NCBI RefSeq assembly: GCF_001429165.1
Contig: NZ_LMIR01000002.1
Coordinates: forward strand, 124,001 to 188,000
Source: Agromyces sp. Root81
GTDB taxonomy: Bacteria > Actinomycetota > Actinomycetes > Actinomycetales > Microbacteriaceae
Direction: 5' to 3'
DNA length: 64,000 bases
Shown here: positions 1 to 7,141 of the stretch, piece after piece
Layout: each line of letters starts with the position of its first letter
Numbering within the stretch: the first letter of the stretch is position 1
Translations under genes and position numbers: made by a program
Notes under the pieces: model-generated
The model's input: only the letters and a program-made list of their open reading frames with translations
The model's database searches: none
What the model was told of the DNA's origin: nothing

Positions 1-1509
1 TCTGGTGAGGCGGCGATCGAGAAGCAGCACGCCAAAGGCAAGATGACGGCGCGCGAGCGCATCGCCGAGCTCCTCGACCCGGGCTCGTTCGTCGAGCTCG
101 ACGAGTTCGTGCGGCACCGCACCCACGCGTTCGGCATGGAGGCCAAGCGCCCCTACGGCGACGCCGTCGTCACGGGCACCGGTACGATCCACGGCCGCCA
201 GGTGGCCGTGTACTCGCAGGACTTCACGATCTTCGGCGGCTCGCTCGGCGAGGTCGCGGGCGAGAAGATCATCAAGGTCATGGAGCTCGCGCTGAAGACC
301 GGCGTGCCGATCATCGGCATCCTCGACTCCGGCGGCGCGCGCATCCAGGAGGGCGTCGTCGCCCTCGGCAAGTACGGCGAGATCTTCCGCCGCAACACGC
401 AGGCCTCCGGTGTCATCCCGCAGATCTCGATCGTGTGCGGCCCCGCAGCCGGCGGCGCGGTCTACTCCCCCGCCCTCACCGACTTCGTCATCATGGTCGA
501 CAAGACGAGCCAGATGTTCGTCACCGGTCCCGACGTCATCAAGACCGTCACCGGCGAAGACGTCGGCATGGAGGAGCTCGGCGGCGCGCTGACGCACAAC
601 ACGGTCTCGGGCGTCGCCCACTACCTCGCGAGCGACGAGTCTGACGCGCTCGACTACGCGCGCACCCTCGTCTCGTTCCTCCCCGACAACAACATGACGG
701 ATGCCCCGGTGTACGACGCCGAGCCCGAGCTCGAGATCACCGACGAGGACCGCCGGCTGAACACCGTCATCCCCGATTCGCCGAACCAGCCCTACGACAT
801 GCACGCGGTGATCGAGGGCATCGTCGACCACGGGGACTTCCTCGAGGTGCAGCCGCTGTTCGCCCCGAACATCGTCGTGGGCTTCGCCCGCGTCGAGGGC
901 CGCTCGGTCGGCATCATCGCGAACCAGCCGAGCCAGATGGCCGGCACGCTGAACATCGCTGCCGGCGAGAAGGCCTCGCGCTTCGTGCGCTTCTGCGACG
1001 CGTTCTCGATCCCGATCCTGACCCTCGTCGACGTGCCGGGCTACCTTCCGGGCACCGACCAGGAGTGGACCGGCGTCATCCGCCGCGGTGCGAAGCTCCT
1101 CTACGCCTACGCCGAGGCCACCGTGCCGCTCGTCACGGTCATCACGCGCAAGGCGTACGGCGGCGCCTACATCGTCATGGGCTCCAAGCAGCTCGGCGCC
1201 GACATCAACCTCGCCTGGCCGACGGCCGAGATCGCGGTGATGGGCGGCCAGGGCGCTGTCAACATCCTCTACCGCGGCGAGATCAAGCGCGCAGAAGAGG
1301 CCGGCGAAGACGTCGCCGCCGTCCGCACGAAGCTCGCGAACGAGTACACCTACAACGTGGCGTCGCCGTTCCTCGCCGCCGAGCGAGGCGAGCTCGACGG
1401 CGTGATCGAGCCGGCGGCCACCCGCGTCGCGGTCGTGAAGGCGCTCCGGGCGCTCCGTACCAAGCGCGCGAGCCTGCCGGCCAAGAAGCACGGGAACATC
1501 CCGCTGTAG
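1..1509 (+). CDS. accD: Acyl-CoA carboxylase beta (carboxyltransferase) subunit, 5'-truncated by the window
   Basis: Carboxyltransferase subunit of a biotin-dependent acyl-CoA carboxylase (propionyl/acetyl-CoA type). It moves the carboxyl group from carboxybiotin to acyl-CoA in the cytoplasm, giving methylmalonyl- or malonyl-CoA. The reading frame is open from base 1 ([14 protein letters not shown] before the first ATG at 43). That stretch matches the usual family N-terminus, so the true start lies upstream of the window. About 502 residues are visible. Both crotonase-like halves are present. The first half has GGARIQEGV and [11 protein letters not shown] around residues 105-150. The second half has DVPGYLPGT and [13 protein letters not shown] around residues 340-395; these glycine-rich loops form the oxyanion holes. 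The epsilon subunit gene follows 8 nt later, and the alpha/BCCP subunit lies at 7142-8911. Whether the substrate is propionyl-, acetyl- or long-chain acyl-CoA cannot be read from the motifs alone. Confidence 0.95.
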   Translation, partial: SGEAAIEKQHAKGKMTARERIAELLDPGSFVELDEFVRHRTHAFGMEAKRPYGDAVVTGTGTIHGRQVAVYSQDFTIFGGSLGEVAGEKIIKVMELALKTGVPIIGILDSGGARIQEGVVALGKYGEIFRRNTQASGVIPQISIVCGPAAGGAVYSPALTDFVIMVDKTSQMFVTGPDVIKTVTGEDVGMEELGGALTHNTVSGVAHYLASDESDALDYARTLVSFLPDNNMTDAPVYDAEPELEITDEDRRLNTVIPDSPNQPYDMHAVIEGIVDHGDFLEVQPLFAPNIVVGFARVEGRSVGIIANQPSQMAGTLNIAAGEKASRFVRFCDAFSIPILTLVDVPGYLPGTDQEWTGVIRRGAKLLYAYAEATVPLVTVITRKAYGGAYIVMGSKQLGADINLAWPTAEIAVMGGQGAVNILYRGEIKRAEEAGEDVAAVRTKLANEYTYNVASPFLAAERGELDGVIEPAATRVAVVKALRALRTKRASLPAKKHGNIPL

Positions 1510-1517
1510 GGGGCGAC

Positions 1518-1748
1518 ATGAGCGACGACACCGACGATCGCGCCGCTGCGCTGCGTTTCGAGACCCGACTGGTCACCCCCGATGACGCCGCGGCGGTCAC
1601 TGCCGTGCTGCTCGGCGCGCTCGACGAGGAGTCGTCGGCTGCGGCATCCGCCCCCGACCCGGGCCGCAGCGCCTGGGTGCGCGGCGACGGCGCCATGCGA
1701 CAGCCGTTGGTCGTCGGACCCGGCCGTTGGGTGCGCGGCGGGCGCTGA
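1518..1748 (+). CDS. accE: Acyl-CoA carboxylase epsilon subunit
   Basis: A 76-residue protein starting at ATG 1518, 8 nt after the beta-subunit stop and preceded by GGGGGCGA as ribosome binding site. The N-terminal part (FETRLVTPDDAAAVTAVLLGAL) looks like the helix that docks on the beta subunit. The C-terminal part (SAWVRGDGAMRQPL then PGRWVRGGR) is the conserved basic/Trp tail of the actinobacterial AccE family. Known epsilon subunits stimulate or stabilise the alpha-beta holoenzyme. The frame at 1283-2032 on the other strand is only a shadow. Assignment rests on size, position directly behind the beta subunit and the W-R pattern; the family is poorly conserved in sequence. Confidence 0.85.
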   Translation: MSDDTDDRAAALRFETRLVTPDDAAAVTAVLLGALDEESSAAASAPDPGRSAWVRGDGAMRQPLVVGPGRWVRGGR

Positions 1749-1827
1749 CCCCGCTGTCCCCCGATTTCCACCGCCCCGGAATCGCCGATCAGCGCCGGAT
1801 GCCCGGAACATGGCGAATCCGTCGAAA

Positions 1828-1848
1828 GGGGGACACTCCGTGTCCCCC
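1828..1848. terminator. GGGGGACAC stem-loop, possible accDE terminator or operator
   Basis: Perfect 9-bp inverted repeat: GGGGGACAC, loop TCC, GTGTCCCCC. It lies 80 bp after accE and may end the accDE transcript. There is no T-tract behind it (GAAATGATGA follows). The half-site GGGGGACA recurs in the promoter regions of the two giant surface protein genes (42726, 42760, 42858, 47318) and once more here (TGTCCCCC at 1755), so an operator role is equally possible. Confidence 0.45.
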
Positions 1849-1860
1849 GAAATGATGACT

Positions 1861-1891
1861 TTGCGAACCGCGGTTCGTGCTCCAGTATTGT
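1861..1891 (+). promoter_or_regulatory. Candidate promoter with LexA-like box in the spacer
   Basis: TTGCGA (1861-1866) and TATTGT (1886-1891) could be -35 and -10 elements, though 19 bp apart, which is long. Between them lies the perfect palindrome CGAACCGCGGTTCG (1864-1877). It fits CGAAC-N4-GTTCG, the known SOS-box form bound by LexA in Gram-positive bacteria and actinobacteria. No protein gene starts directly downstream, but a structured stretch ending in a strong terminator does. Confidence 0.4.
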
Positions 1892-1897
1892 CAGTGC

Positions 1898-2024
1898 AGG
1901 CTCCACAGGAGTCGCCACCGCCACCGGTCGGGTAACCGGTGGCAGTTGGGGGCGAGTCAGGGCGACATTCGGGTTGTCGCCGCGACTCGGGCTTGATGGG
2001 GGGCCGATCTCGGATCGGCCCCCC
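1898..2024 (+). ncRNA. Candidate structured small RNA of about 130 nt
   Basis: This stretch follows the candidate promoter at 1861-1891 and ends in a 12-bp terminator hairpin. It contains two further good stem-loops. The first is 1920-1943 (GCCACCGGT / ACCGGTGGC, loop CGGGTA). The second is 1953-1989 (CGAGTC then GGCGAC, loop ATTCGGGTT, then GTCGCC and GACTCG, with a 2x2 internal loop). Both loops carry CGGGT. No convincing reading frame runs through it. It does not match a family I recognise; the loops lack the C-runs of 6C RNA. The alternative is that it is just a structured convergent intergenic region between accE and the kinase operon. Confidence 0.35.
1998..2024. terminator. Strong bidirectional terminator hairpin
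   Basis: Perfect 12-bp stem: GGGGGGCCGATC, loop TCG, GATCGGCCCCCC. It sits between the plus-strand region and the converging minus-strand operon ending at 2079, so it can serve both directions. A short CACCTTC follows on the plus strand; there is no true T-tract. Confidence 0.75.
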
Positions 2025-2078
2025 ACCTTCATGTCCGGCGTCGTCGTCGCGAGGGAGCCATCGCCGCTGGCACGGCGG

Positions 2079-3083
2079 TCAGACCTTCCGCGGGATCTCC
2101 AGCCACAGGTCGACCTCGGCCTCGTCCGAGTCGGATGCCGACGCGTCGGAGTCCCGCAGCCCGACGACCGTGACCGCGACGGGCGACGCCTCGGCGGCGG
2201 TGCGGACGATGATGCGGTCGGCCGTCGACCCCGCCACCACCTCCGCGAGACGCGACAGCACCCGGTTGCGCACGGCCTCGTCGAGGTCGTCGATGCCGCC
2301 CTCGTCGAGGAGCGTCACGGTGATCCCCCGCGCGCGTGCACGCTGCACCTCGGCGCGGACGGCGTCGGTCAGCAGCATCCTGCCCCGGATCTCGTCGCGG
2401 ATGGCCGCCTCGAGCATGCGGCATTCCGCACGCTGCGCCTCGGTCAGTGCGCCGTCCCGGTCGGCGATTCGGTGCAGCATCGGCGCGGCGAGGCGGTTCG
2501 TGTACGCGAGACGCATGCGCCCCTCGAACAGGTGGGCGTCCTGGGCCGCCTGCCAGGCGGCCGCCTCGCGCTCGGCCTGGGCGTAGCGCCGCGTCTCGCG
2601 TGCCGCGTTCGTCAGGGCGCTCGTCAGCATGTGGGCGATCCCGACCCAGACGATGCTGCCGATCACGCCGAGACCGCCGAGGGAGAACGGACCCGCCCAG
2701 ACGATGCTCTGCACGGCGAGGGCGATGACCCCGAGCCATGCGGCCGTCAACTGGCGGCGCGCGGCGGCGATCGTCATGAGCGTTCCCACGGCGGCGACGT
2801 ACCAGGTCGCATAGCCGTTGTCCGCGTCGGGATCGAGCTGACTCGTCACGAGCAACGGCAGCACGATGGACACGGCGAGGTCGAAGGCGGCGAGCCAGTC
2901 GGGCATGCGCACGCGCTTGGCCGGCCAGAGACTGAGGGTCGTCGCCGTCGAGTAGAGGAGCAGGGCGACGACCGCCGGCCACGGCGACGCCGTGCGATCG
3001 AGCGAGTAGATGCCGAGCACGACGTGGTAGGTCGAGAACAGTGCGCCCAGCACGAGCAGGAGCCAGCGGGGAATCGAGATCAT
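2079..3083 (-). CDS. Membrane protein resembling a histidine kinase but lacking ATPase motifs
   Basis: A 334-residue protein starting at ATG 3083, overlapping the end of the histidine kinase gene by 4 nt (ATGA), so the two are translationally coupled. The N-terminal half has about five to six hydrophobic segments (residues 5-145), in the same layout as the kinase next door. The C-terminal half has a helical stretch (FEGRMRLAYTNRLAAPMLHRIAD, then AIRDEIRGRMLL) followed by a beta-rich part (GITVTLLDEGG, DRIIVRTAAEASPVAVTVVGL). That order resembles a dimerisation-plus-HATPase fold, but there is no H-box, no N-box Asn and no DxGxG loop. It is therefore probably not an active kinase. Inferred role: partner or sensory co-receptor for the kinase/regulator pair. 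Function is not known; it may be a hypothetical family restricted to this group. Confidence 0.8.
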   Translation of the reverse strand: MISIPRWLLLVLGALFSTYHVVLGIYSLDRTASPWPAVVALLLYSTATTLSLWPAKRVRMPDWLAAFDLAVSIVLPLLVTSQLDPDADNGYATWYVAAVGTLMTIAAARRQLTAAWLGVIALAVQSIVWAGPFSLGGLGVIGSIVWVGIAHMLTSALTNAARETRRYAQAEREAAAWQAAQDAHLFEGRMRLAYTNRLAAPMLHRIADRDGALTEAQRAECRMLEAAIRDEIRGRMLLTDAVRAEVQRARARGITVTLLDEGGIDDLDEAVRNRVLSRLAEVVAGSTADRIIVRTAAEASPVAVTVVGLRDSDASASDSDEAEVDLWLEIPRKV

Positions 3084-4321
3084 GCGCCGCCACCTGCTCG
3101 CTGCGGCCAGGCGATCGTGACCGTCGTGCCGTGCCCGATCCGCGAATCGACCTGTGCGGCGCCGCCGGCATTGGCCATGCGCTCCTCGATCGAGACGCGG
3201 AGGCCGAGCCGCTCGGCCGGGACCTGCGCAGGGTCGAATCCGCGGCCGTTGTCGGCCACCTCGATCACGCAGCCGCCCGCTCGCACGCCTCTGATCCGGA
3301 GTTCGCGTCTCGTCGAGAGGCCCGGCTCGTCGGCGTGCTGCAGGCTGTTGACCATCGCCTGCACCGCCGCCGCGTACAGGGCCTCCATCGCCTCGACGGG
3401 GAGTTCGACGCCGCCAGCGTTCACGACGCGCACGGTGAAGGGCGTGTTGAAGGTCGTGAGCGCCGCGCGCAGACGGCGCACCAGCACCGGAAGCCCCACC
3501 CGGTCGAGGGCGCGCGGACCCGTCACGCCCGCCTCGTCGAGTCGCTGCACGGCGTCCCTGGCCATGCGCGCGGCGAGCTGCTCCTGATCGGGCGTCGTGG
3601 CGGCGGCGGCCGAGAGCAGCGTCGTCAGCACGCTGTCGTGCACGAGCGCGTCGACCTTGACCCGCTCGATCTCGTTCGCGTGCAGGCGTGCGGCGACGTC
3701 GTACCGCTCGAGTGCGGCCTCCTGTGCGGAGTCGACGGACTCGGCGGCCTGACGCAGCATCGTCACGATGACGAGCACGACGACGCCGAGCACGACCGAG
3801 TACATGGCGTCGAGCACGGCGAGCAGCGGGCCCGCGTCGCCACCCGCGGGCAGGAACCGGACCACGCCGTAGATCGCCGGGACGACGACCGTGTACACGG
3901 CCGCCCAGATCGGCCGCACCGCGACGACCGCAGCCGTCGTCGCGACCGTGCAGAGGTAGTAGAGCCAGGGTGCACTGCCGCCGAGCGCTGCCGGGACGTC
4001 GACGAGGAACGGCCACACGACGAGCGCGACCGCGTACAGCACCGCGAAGGCGAGACAGGCGGTGCGCACCCCGACCTTCGTCACGGTGGCGACGGCCAGC
4101 GCCACGATCGCGCCGTACAGCACGGCCATCAGCGCGGCCTCCGCGCCCGGCAGGAGGGCGTCGGCCTGCGCGAGCGCCACCGGCACGGTCTGGGCGCCGA
4201 AGACGAGCCCGAAGAGTCCGAGGGCGCGAGCCGTCACGGTCTCGACCTGTGCGCGGGTCACCGTGGAGCGGCGACGCGCGATGCGCGTCACGCGCCAGTC
4301 AACGGCGGGCATCTCCACCAT
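3080..4321 (-). CDS. Sensor histidine kinase (NarL/LuxR-type partner)
   Basis: Two-component sensor kinase of about 413 residues. The N-terminal part has six or so membrane segments (about residues 32-190). A dimerisation helix carries the likely phospho-acceptor in ALVHDSVLTTLLSA (His about 228). The ATPase domain has an N-box (QAMVNSLQHAD, about 322-331), a G1 loop (DNGRGFD, about 357-363) and a GHGTTV G2 loop. This arrangement belongs to the kinase class that partners NarL-type regulators. The start is uncertain: ATG 4321 and ATG 4312 are both in frame and both lie inside the end of the regulator gene. The latter directly follows GGTGGAG. The gene ends in a 4-nt overlap with the kinase-like gene. 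The signal sensed is unknown; there is no obvious extracellular domain, so sensing probably occurs in the membrane. Confidence 0.88.
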   Translation of the reverse strand: MVEMPAVDWRVTRIARRRSTVTRAQVETVTARALGLFGLVFGAQTVPVALAQADALLPGAEAALMAVLYGAIVALAVATVTKVGVRTACLAFAVLYAVALVVWPFLVDVPAALGGSAPWLYYLCTVATTAAVVAVRPIWAAVYTVVVPAIYGVVRFLPAGGDAGPLLAVLDAMYSVVLGVVVLVIVTMLRQAAESVDSAQEAALERYDVAARLHANEIERVKVDALVHDSVLTTLLSAAAATTPDQEQLAARMARDAVQRLDEAGVTGPRALDRVGLPVLVRRLRAALTTFNTPFTVRVVNAGGVELPVEAMEALYAAAVQAMVNSLQHADEPGLSTRRELRIRGVRAGGCVIEVADNGRGFDPAQVPAERLGLRVSIEERMANAGGAAQVDSRIGHGTTVTIAWPQRAGGGA

Positions 4322-5006
4322 CGTCGAGTCCGGGCAGGATCCCGTCCTCCACGGCACGGCGCAACAGGTCGACCTTCGTCGGAGCCGGGCGGCCCACCTC
4401 GATGTACTTGGCGCGGATGCGGTCGAGGTACTCCCGCGCGGTCGAGTGGGCGATGCCGAGCTGCGCAGCGACGAGCTTCAACGGAAGCCCCGAGGCGTAC
4501 AGGTGCAGCACGTCGTGCTCGCGACGGCCGAGCTGGGCCTTCGCGAAGTCGCGGTCGGCTTCGATCGCGCTCGCCCATTCGACGTTGTTGAGCGCGTCGC
4601 CCCGCGCCACCGTCGCGATCGCGGCGATGACCGCCGCCATCGGCGACGCCTTCGGGATCACACCGGCGGCTCCCGCCGCGAGCGATTCGCGCACTGCCGC
4701 GACGCGGTCGGCGATGCTGTGCACGAGCACGGCGCTGCCGGTCGCGAGCACGGCGTGCACGTTGTCGGTCACCGACGAGCCGTCGCCCAGCGACAGGTCG
4801 AGCACGACGACGTCGCACGATCGGCCGGCAAGACCGTCGAGCAGTTCCTGCACCCCCGCCGCGTCGACCACGACGTCGTACCCGGCCTCCTGGCACGCCG
4901 CCCGGAGCCCGAGTCGCACGGCCTCGTGGTCGTCGACGATCGCGACCGTCGCCGCGGCATCCGCTGTTCGTGTCGGCGCTGCGGCCCCGACGTCCCCCTC
5001 ATTCAC
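4299..5006 (-). CDS. NarL/FixJ-family response regulator
   Basis: DNA-binding response regulator of about 235 residues. The receiver domain shows the acidic pair and histidine (VDDHEAV, about residues 25-29), the phospho-acceptor Asp in VVVLDLSLGDG (about 70) and the conserved Lys in IPKAS (about 119). A LuxR-type helix-turn-helix follows at the C-terminus (LGRREHDVLHLYASGLPLK through LGIAHSTAREYLDRIRAKY). Two in-frame GTG starts exist. GTG 5012 overlaps the methyltransferase stop (GTGA). GTG 5006 lies exactly 6 nt after TATCGT (5018 to 5013), the spacing seen for leaderless genes elsewhere in this window. I chose 5006. The kinase gene overlaps its 3' end. The target is unknown. Confidence 0.92.
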   Translation of the reverse strand: MNEGDVGAAAPTRTADAAATVAIVDDHEAVRLGLRAACQEAGYDVVVDAAGVQELLDGLAGRSCDVVVLDLSLGDGSSVTDNVHAVLATGSAVLVHSIADRVAAVRESLAAGAAGVIPKASPMAAVIAAIATVARGDALNNVEWASAIEADRDFAKAQLGRREHDVLHLYASGLPLKLVAAQLGIAHSTAREYLDRIRAKYIEVGRPAPTKVDLLRRAVEDGILPGLDDGGDARR

Positions 5007-5008
5007 GT

Positions 5009-6349
5009 TCACACGATAGCGCGGAGGCGGGCGACCGCCTCGACGTGGTGCGTGTTCGGGAACAGGTCGTACGCGCGCAGTTCGTCGAGTTCATAGCCGC
5101 GTTCGCGGAAGAGGCCGACATCGCGGGCGAAGGCGACGGGGTCGCAGGCGACGTACACGAGCTGTCGGGGTCGCAGCTCGGCGAGTCGCTCCACGACCTG
5201 GCGTCCGGCTCCGGCGCGCGGCGGGTCGAGCACGATCGTGGCATCGCGCAGGCGTGCGCGCTCGGACGAACCCGAATCGGCCGCGAGTTCGTCGAGGTAC
5301 CGGTCGACGCGGGCGGTCACCGCGCGTGCGCCGATCCACTCGGAGAGGTTCGCGCCGGCGTGCTCGGTGGCTCGCGCATCGGACTCGACGGTCGTGATGC
5401 GCACGGTCTCGCCGAATCGGTCGCCGACGGCGGCCGCGAGCAGCCCCACACCGCCGTAGAGATCGTGGTTGGCCGCGCGTGGGTCGAAGAGGTCGCCGTC
5501 GATGAGGTCCTGCACGGCGCGAGTGAGCGTCGCTGCGGCACCCCGGTGCACCTGCCAGAAGCCGTCGCGATCGAGTCGGAAGCCGCGCTCGCCCACGCGC
5601 TCCTCGACGGTCGGCCGCGCGCCGCGTGCTGCACGGTCGCTCTCGACCATCACGATCGCCGGATCGCCCGCGCTCGGCGCGACGAGGTCGATCGCTGTCG
5701 CACCGGGGAACCGGTCGCCGAGCGGCGCCAGTGCCGCGAGTTCGGCCACGGCGAGCGGAACGGATGCCACGGGGACGATCGTGTGGCTGCGGGCCGCGTA
5801 CGGCCCGACACGGCCGTCTGCACCGACGTGGAGGCGCATGCGGGTGCGCCATCCGGTGCCCGCATCGACGGACGCCCCCGGTGCGAGCTCGGGGTCGACC
5901 GGGGCGACGTCGACGGCCACCTCGACGCCTGCCATGCGGGACAGTGCCTCGCGCAGCACCTCGCCCTTCAGCTCGCGCTGCCTCGGCATGCGGATGTGTC
6001 CGAATTCGGCCCCGCCGGCCCGGAGCTCGGGCGCGCGGTCGACGGAGGCCTCGGCCCACACGTGCTCACGGCGGTCGGGCGAAGCGTCGAGGACCTCCAC
6101 GGTCTCCGCGCGCCAGAAGCGGTCCTTGCCCTGGTCGCTGACGCGGGCCATGACCCGCTCCCCCGGGATCGCGTCGGCGACGAACACGACGCGCCCCTCG
6201 TGACGGGCCACGAAGACGCCGCCGTGGGCGACGCGCTCGATCTCGAGCTCGATGATCGGCCCGTCGGTCGCTGGCGGCTTCGGGGCGGGGCGAGGCAATC
6301 GCGAGGGCTTCCGCCCACCGCTTCGACGTGGGCGTCGGTTCTCTGGCAT
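5009..6349 (-). CDS. TRAM-domain SAM-dependent RNA methyltransferase (RumA/TrmA family)
   Basis: A 446-residue enzyme predicted to methylate C5 of uridine in rRNA or tRNA with S-adenosylmethionine. An N-terminal TRAM domain (about residues 30-85, ELEIERVAHGGVFVARHEG) is followed by the catalytic domain. The latter has DLYGGVGLLAAAVG (SAM-binding motif I), VLDPPRAGAG (the DPPR motif) and VYVACDPVAFARDVG carrying the catalytic Cys. The four-cysteine iron-sulfur cluster of E. coli RumA is absent (GGAEFGHIRMPRQREL at that place), as in many actinobacterial members. ATG 6349 is chosen because the upstream extension is proline/cysteine-rich and unlike the family. Its stop overlaps GTG 5012 of the regulator gene. 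The divergent maf gene starts 46 nt away. Confidence 0.88.
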   Translation of the reverse strand: MPENRRPRRSGGRKPSRLPRPAPKPPATDGPIIELEIERVAHGGVFVARHEGRVVFVADAIPGERVMARVSDQGKDRFWRAETVEVLDASPDRREHVWAEASVDRAPELRAGGAEFGHIRMPRQRELKGEVLREALSRMAGVEVAVDVAPVDPELAPGASVDAGTGWRTRMRLHVGADGRVGPYAARSHTIVPVASVPLAVAELAALAPLGDRFPGATAIDLVAPSAGDPAIVMVESDRAARGARPTVEERVGERGFRLDRDGFWQVHRGAAATLTRAVQDLIDGDLFDPRAANHDLYGGVGLLAAAVGDRFGETVRITTVESDARATEHAGANLSEWIGARAVTARVDRYLDELAADSGSSERARLRDATIVLDPPRAGAGRQVVERLAELRPRQLVYVACDPVAFARDVGLFRERGYELDELRAYDLFPNTHHVEAVARLRAIV

Positions 6350-6395
6350 GCATCGAGCATTCCACAGCGCCGGCGGAGCCGGGCAGGATGGACGC

Positions 6396-7046
6396 ATGCG
6401 CCTCTACCTCGCCTCGACCTCGCCCGCTCGGTTGCAGACCCTCCGCGCAGCCGGAATCGAGCCGATCGCGGCGCCCCCGGGTGTCGACGAGGACGCGGTC
6501 GTCGCCGCGCGCGAGGCCGAGACCGGACCGCTCGCGCCTCGCGAGATGGTGCAGCTGCTGGCGCAGGCGAAGGCCGAAGCGCTCGTCGGCACGACGCCCG
6601 ACGGATCGCCGATCGACGGCCTCATCCTCGGCGGCGACTCCGCATTCCTCACCGGCGGCGCGATCCACGGCAAGCCGCACCGCCCCGAGGTGGCGCGGCA
6701 GCGCTGGCTCGCACAGAACGGCGGACACGGCGAACTGTGGTCGGGGCACTGGCTCATCGACCACCGCGGCGGCCGGGTGAACGCCGCAGTCGGGCGAGCG
6801 GATGTCGCGACCGTGCGCTTCGCGGCGCTCGACGACACCGAGATCGACGCCTACATCGCCACGGGCGAGCCGCTGCTCGTCGCCGGCGCGTTCACGATCG
6901 ACAGCCTCGGGGGCCCGTTCATCCGACGCGTGGAAGGCGACCCGTCGACGGTCGTCGGCCTCTCCCTCTCGACGCTCCGCGACCTCGTGCGCGAACTCGG
7001 AGTGGCGTGGCCCTCGCTCTGGAATCGCGGGCCGGCCAAGGAATGA
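6396..7046 (+). CDS. maf: Maf-family nucleoside triphosphate pyrophosphatase
   Basis: A 216-residue house-cleaning pyrophosphatase that hydrolyses dTTP/UTP or modified nucleotides to monophosphates. It begins LYLASTSPARLQTLRAAG, the family's Ser-x-Ser-Pro-x-R substrate motif. GVDEDAV, LGGDSAF (the catalytic Asp region) and KPHRPEVARQ follow in the usual order. ATG 6396 is preceded by AGGA at 6385-6388. CAGGAT (6384-6389) also sits exactly 6 nt before the ATG, so a leaderless start is possible too. In mycobacteria maf likewise follows accD5-accE5; here a four-gene minus-strand block separates them. Confidence 0.93.
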   Translation: MRLYLASTSPARLQTLRAAGIEPIAAPPGVDEDAVVAAREAETGPLAPREMVQLLAQAKAEALVGTTPDGSPIDGLILGGDSAFLTGGAIHGKPHRPEVARQRWLAQNGGHGELWSGHWLIDHRGGRVNAAVGRADVATVRFAALDDTEIDAYIATGEPLLVAGAFTIDSLGGPFIRRVEGDPSTVVGLSLSTLRDLVRELGVAWPSLWNRGPAKE

Positions 7047-7141
7047 CGGCGCGTCGATTGTCGACGTCCGCAAGAGACATCCGCTCTTTTTGTGGAAGAC
7101 GCCCAAAGTGAAGCATGTAGCGAGCAATAGGCTTGAGGATT

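Noticed and set aside
7087..7092. T-run before accA3 as maf terminator
   Set aside because: No stable stem-loop directly precedes the T-run; more likely part of the accA3 promoter area.
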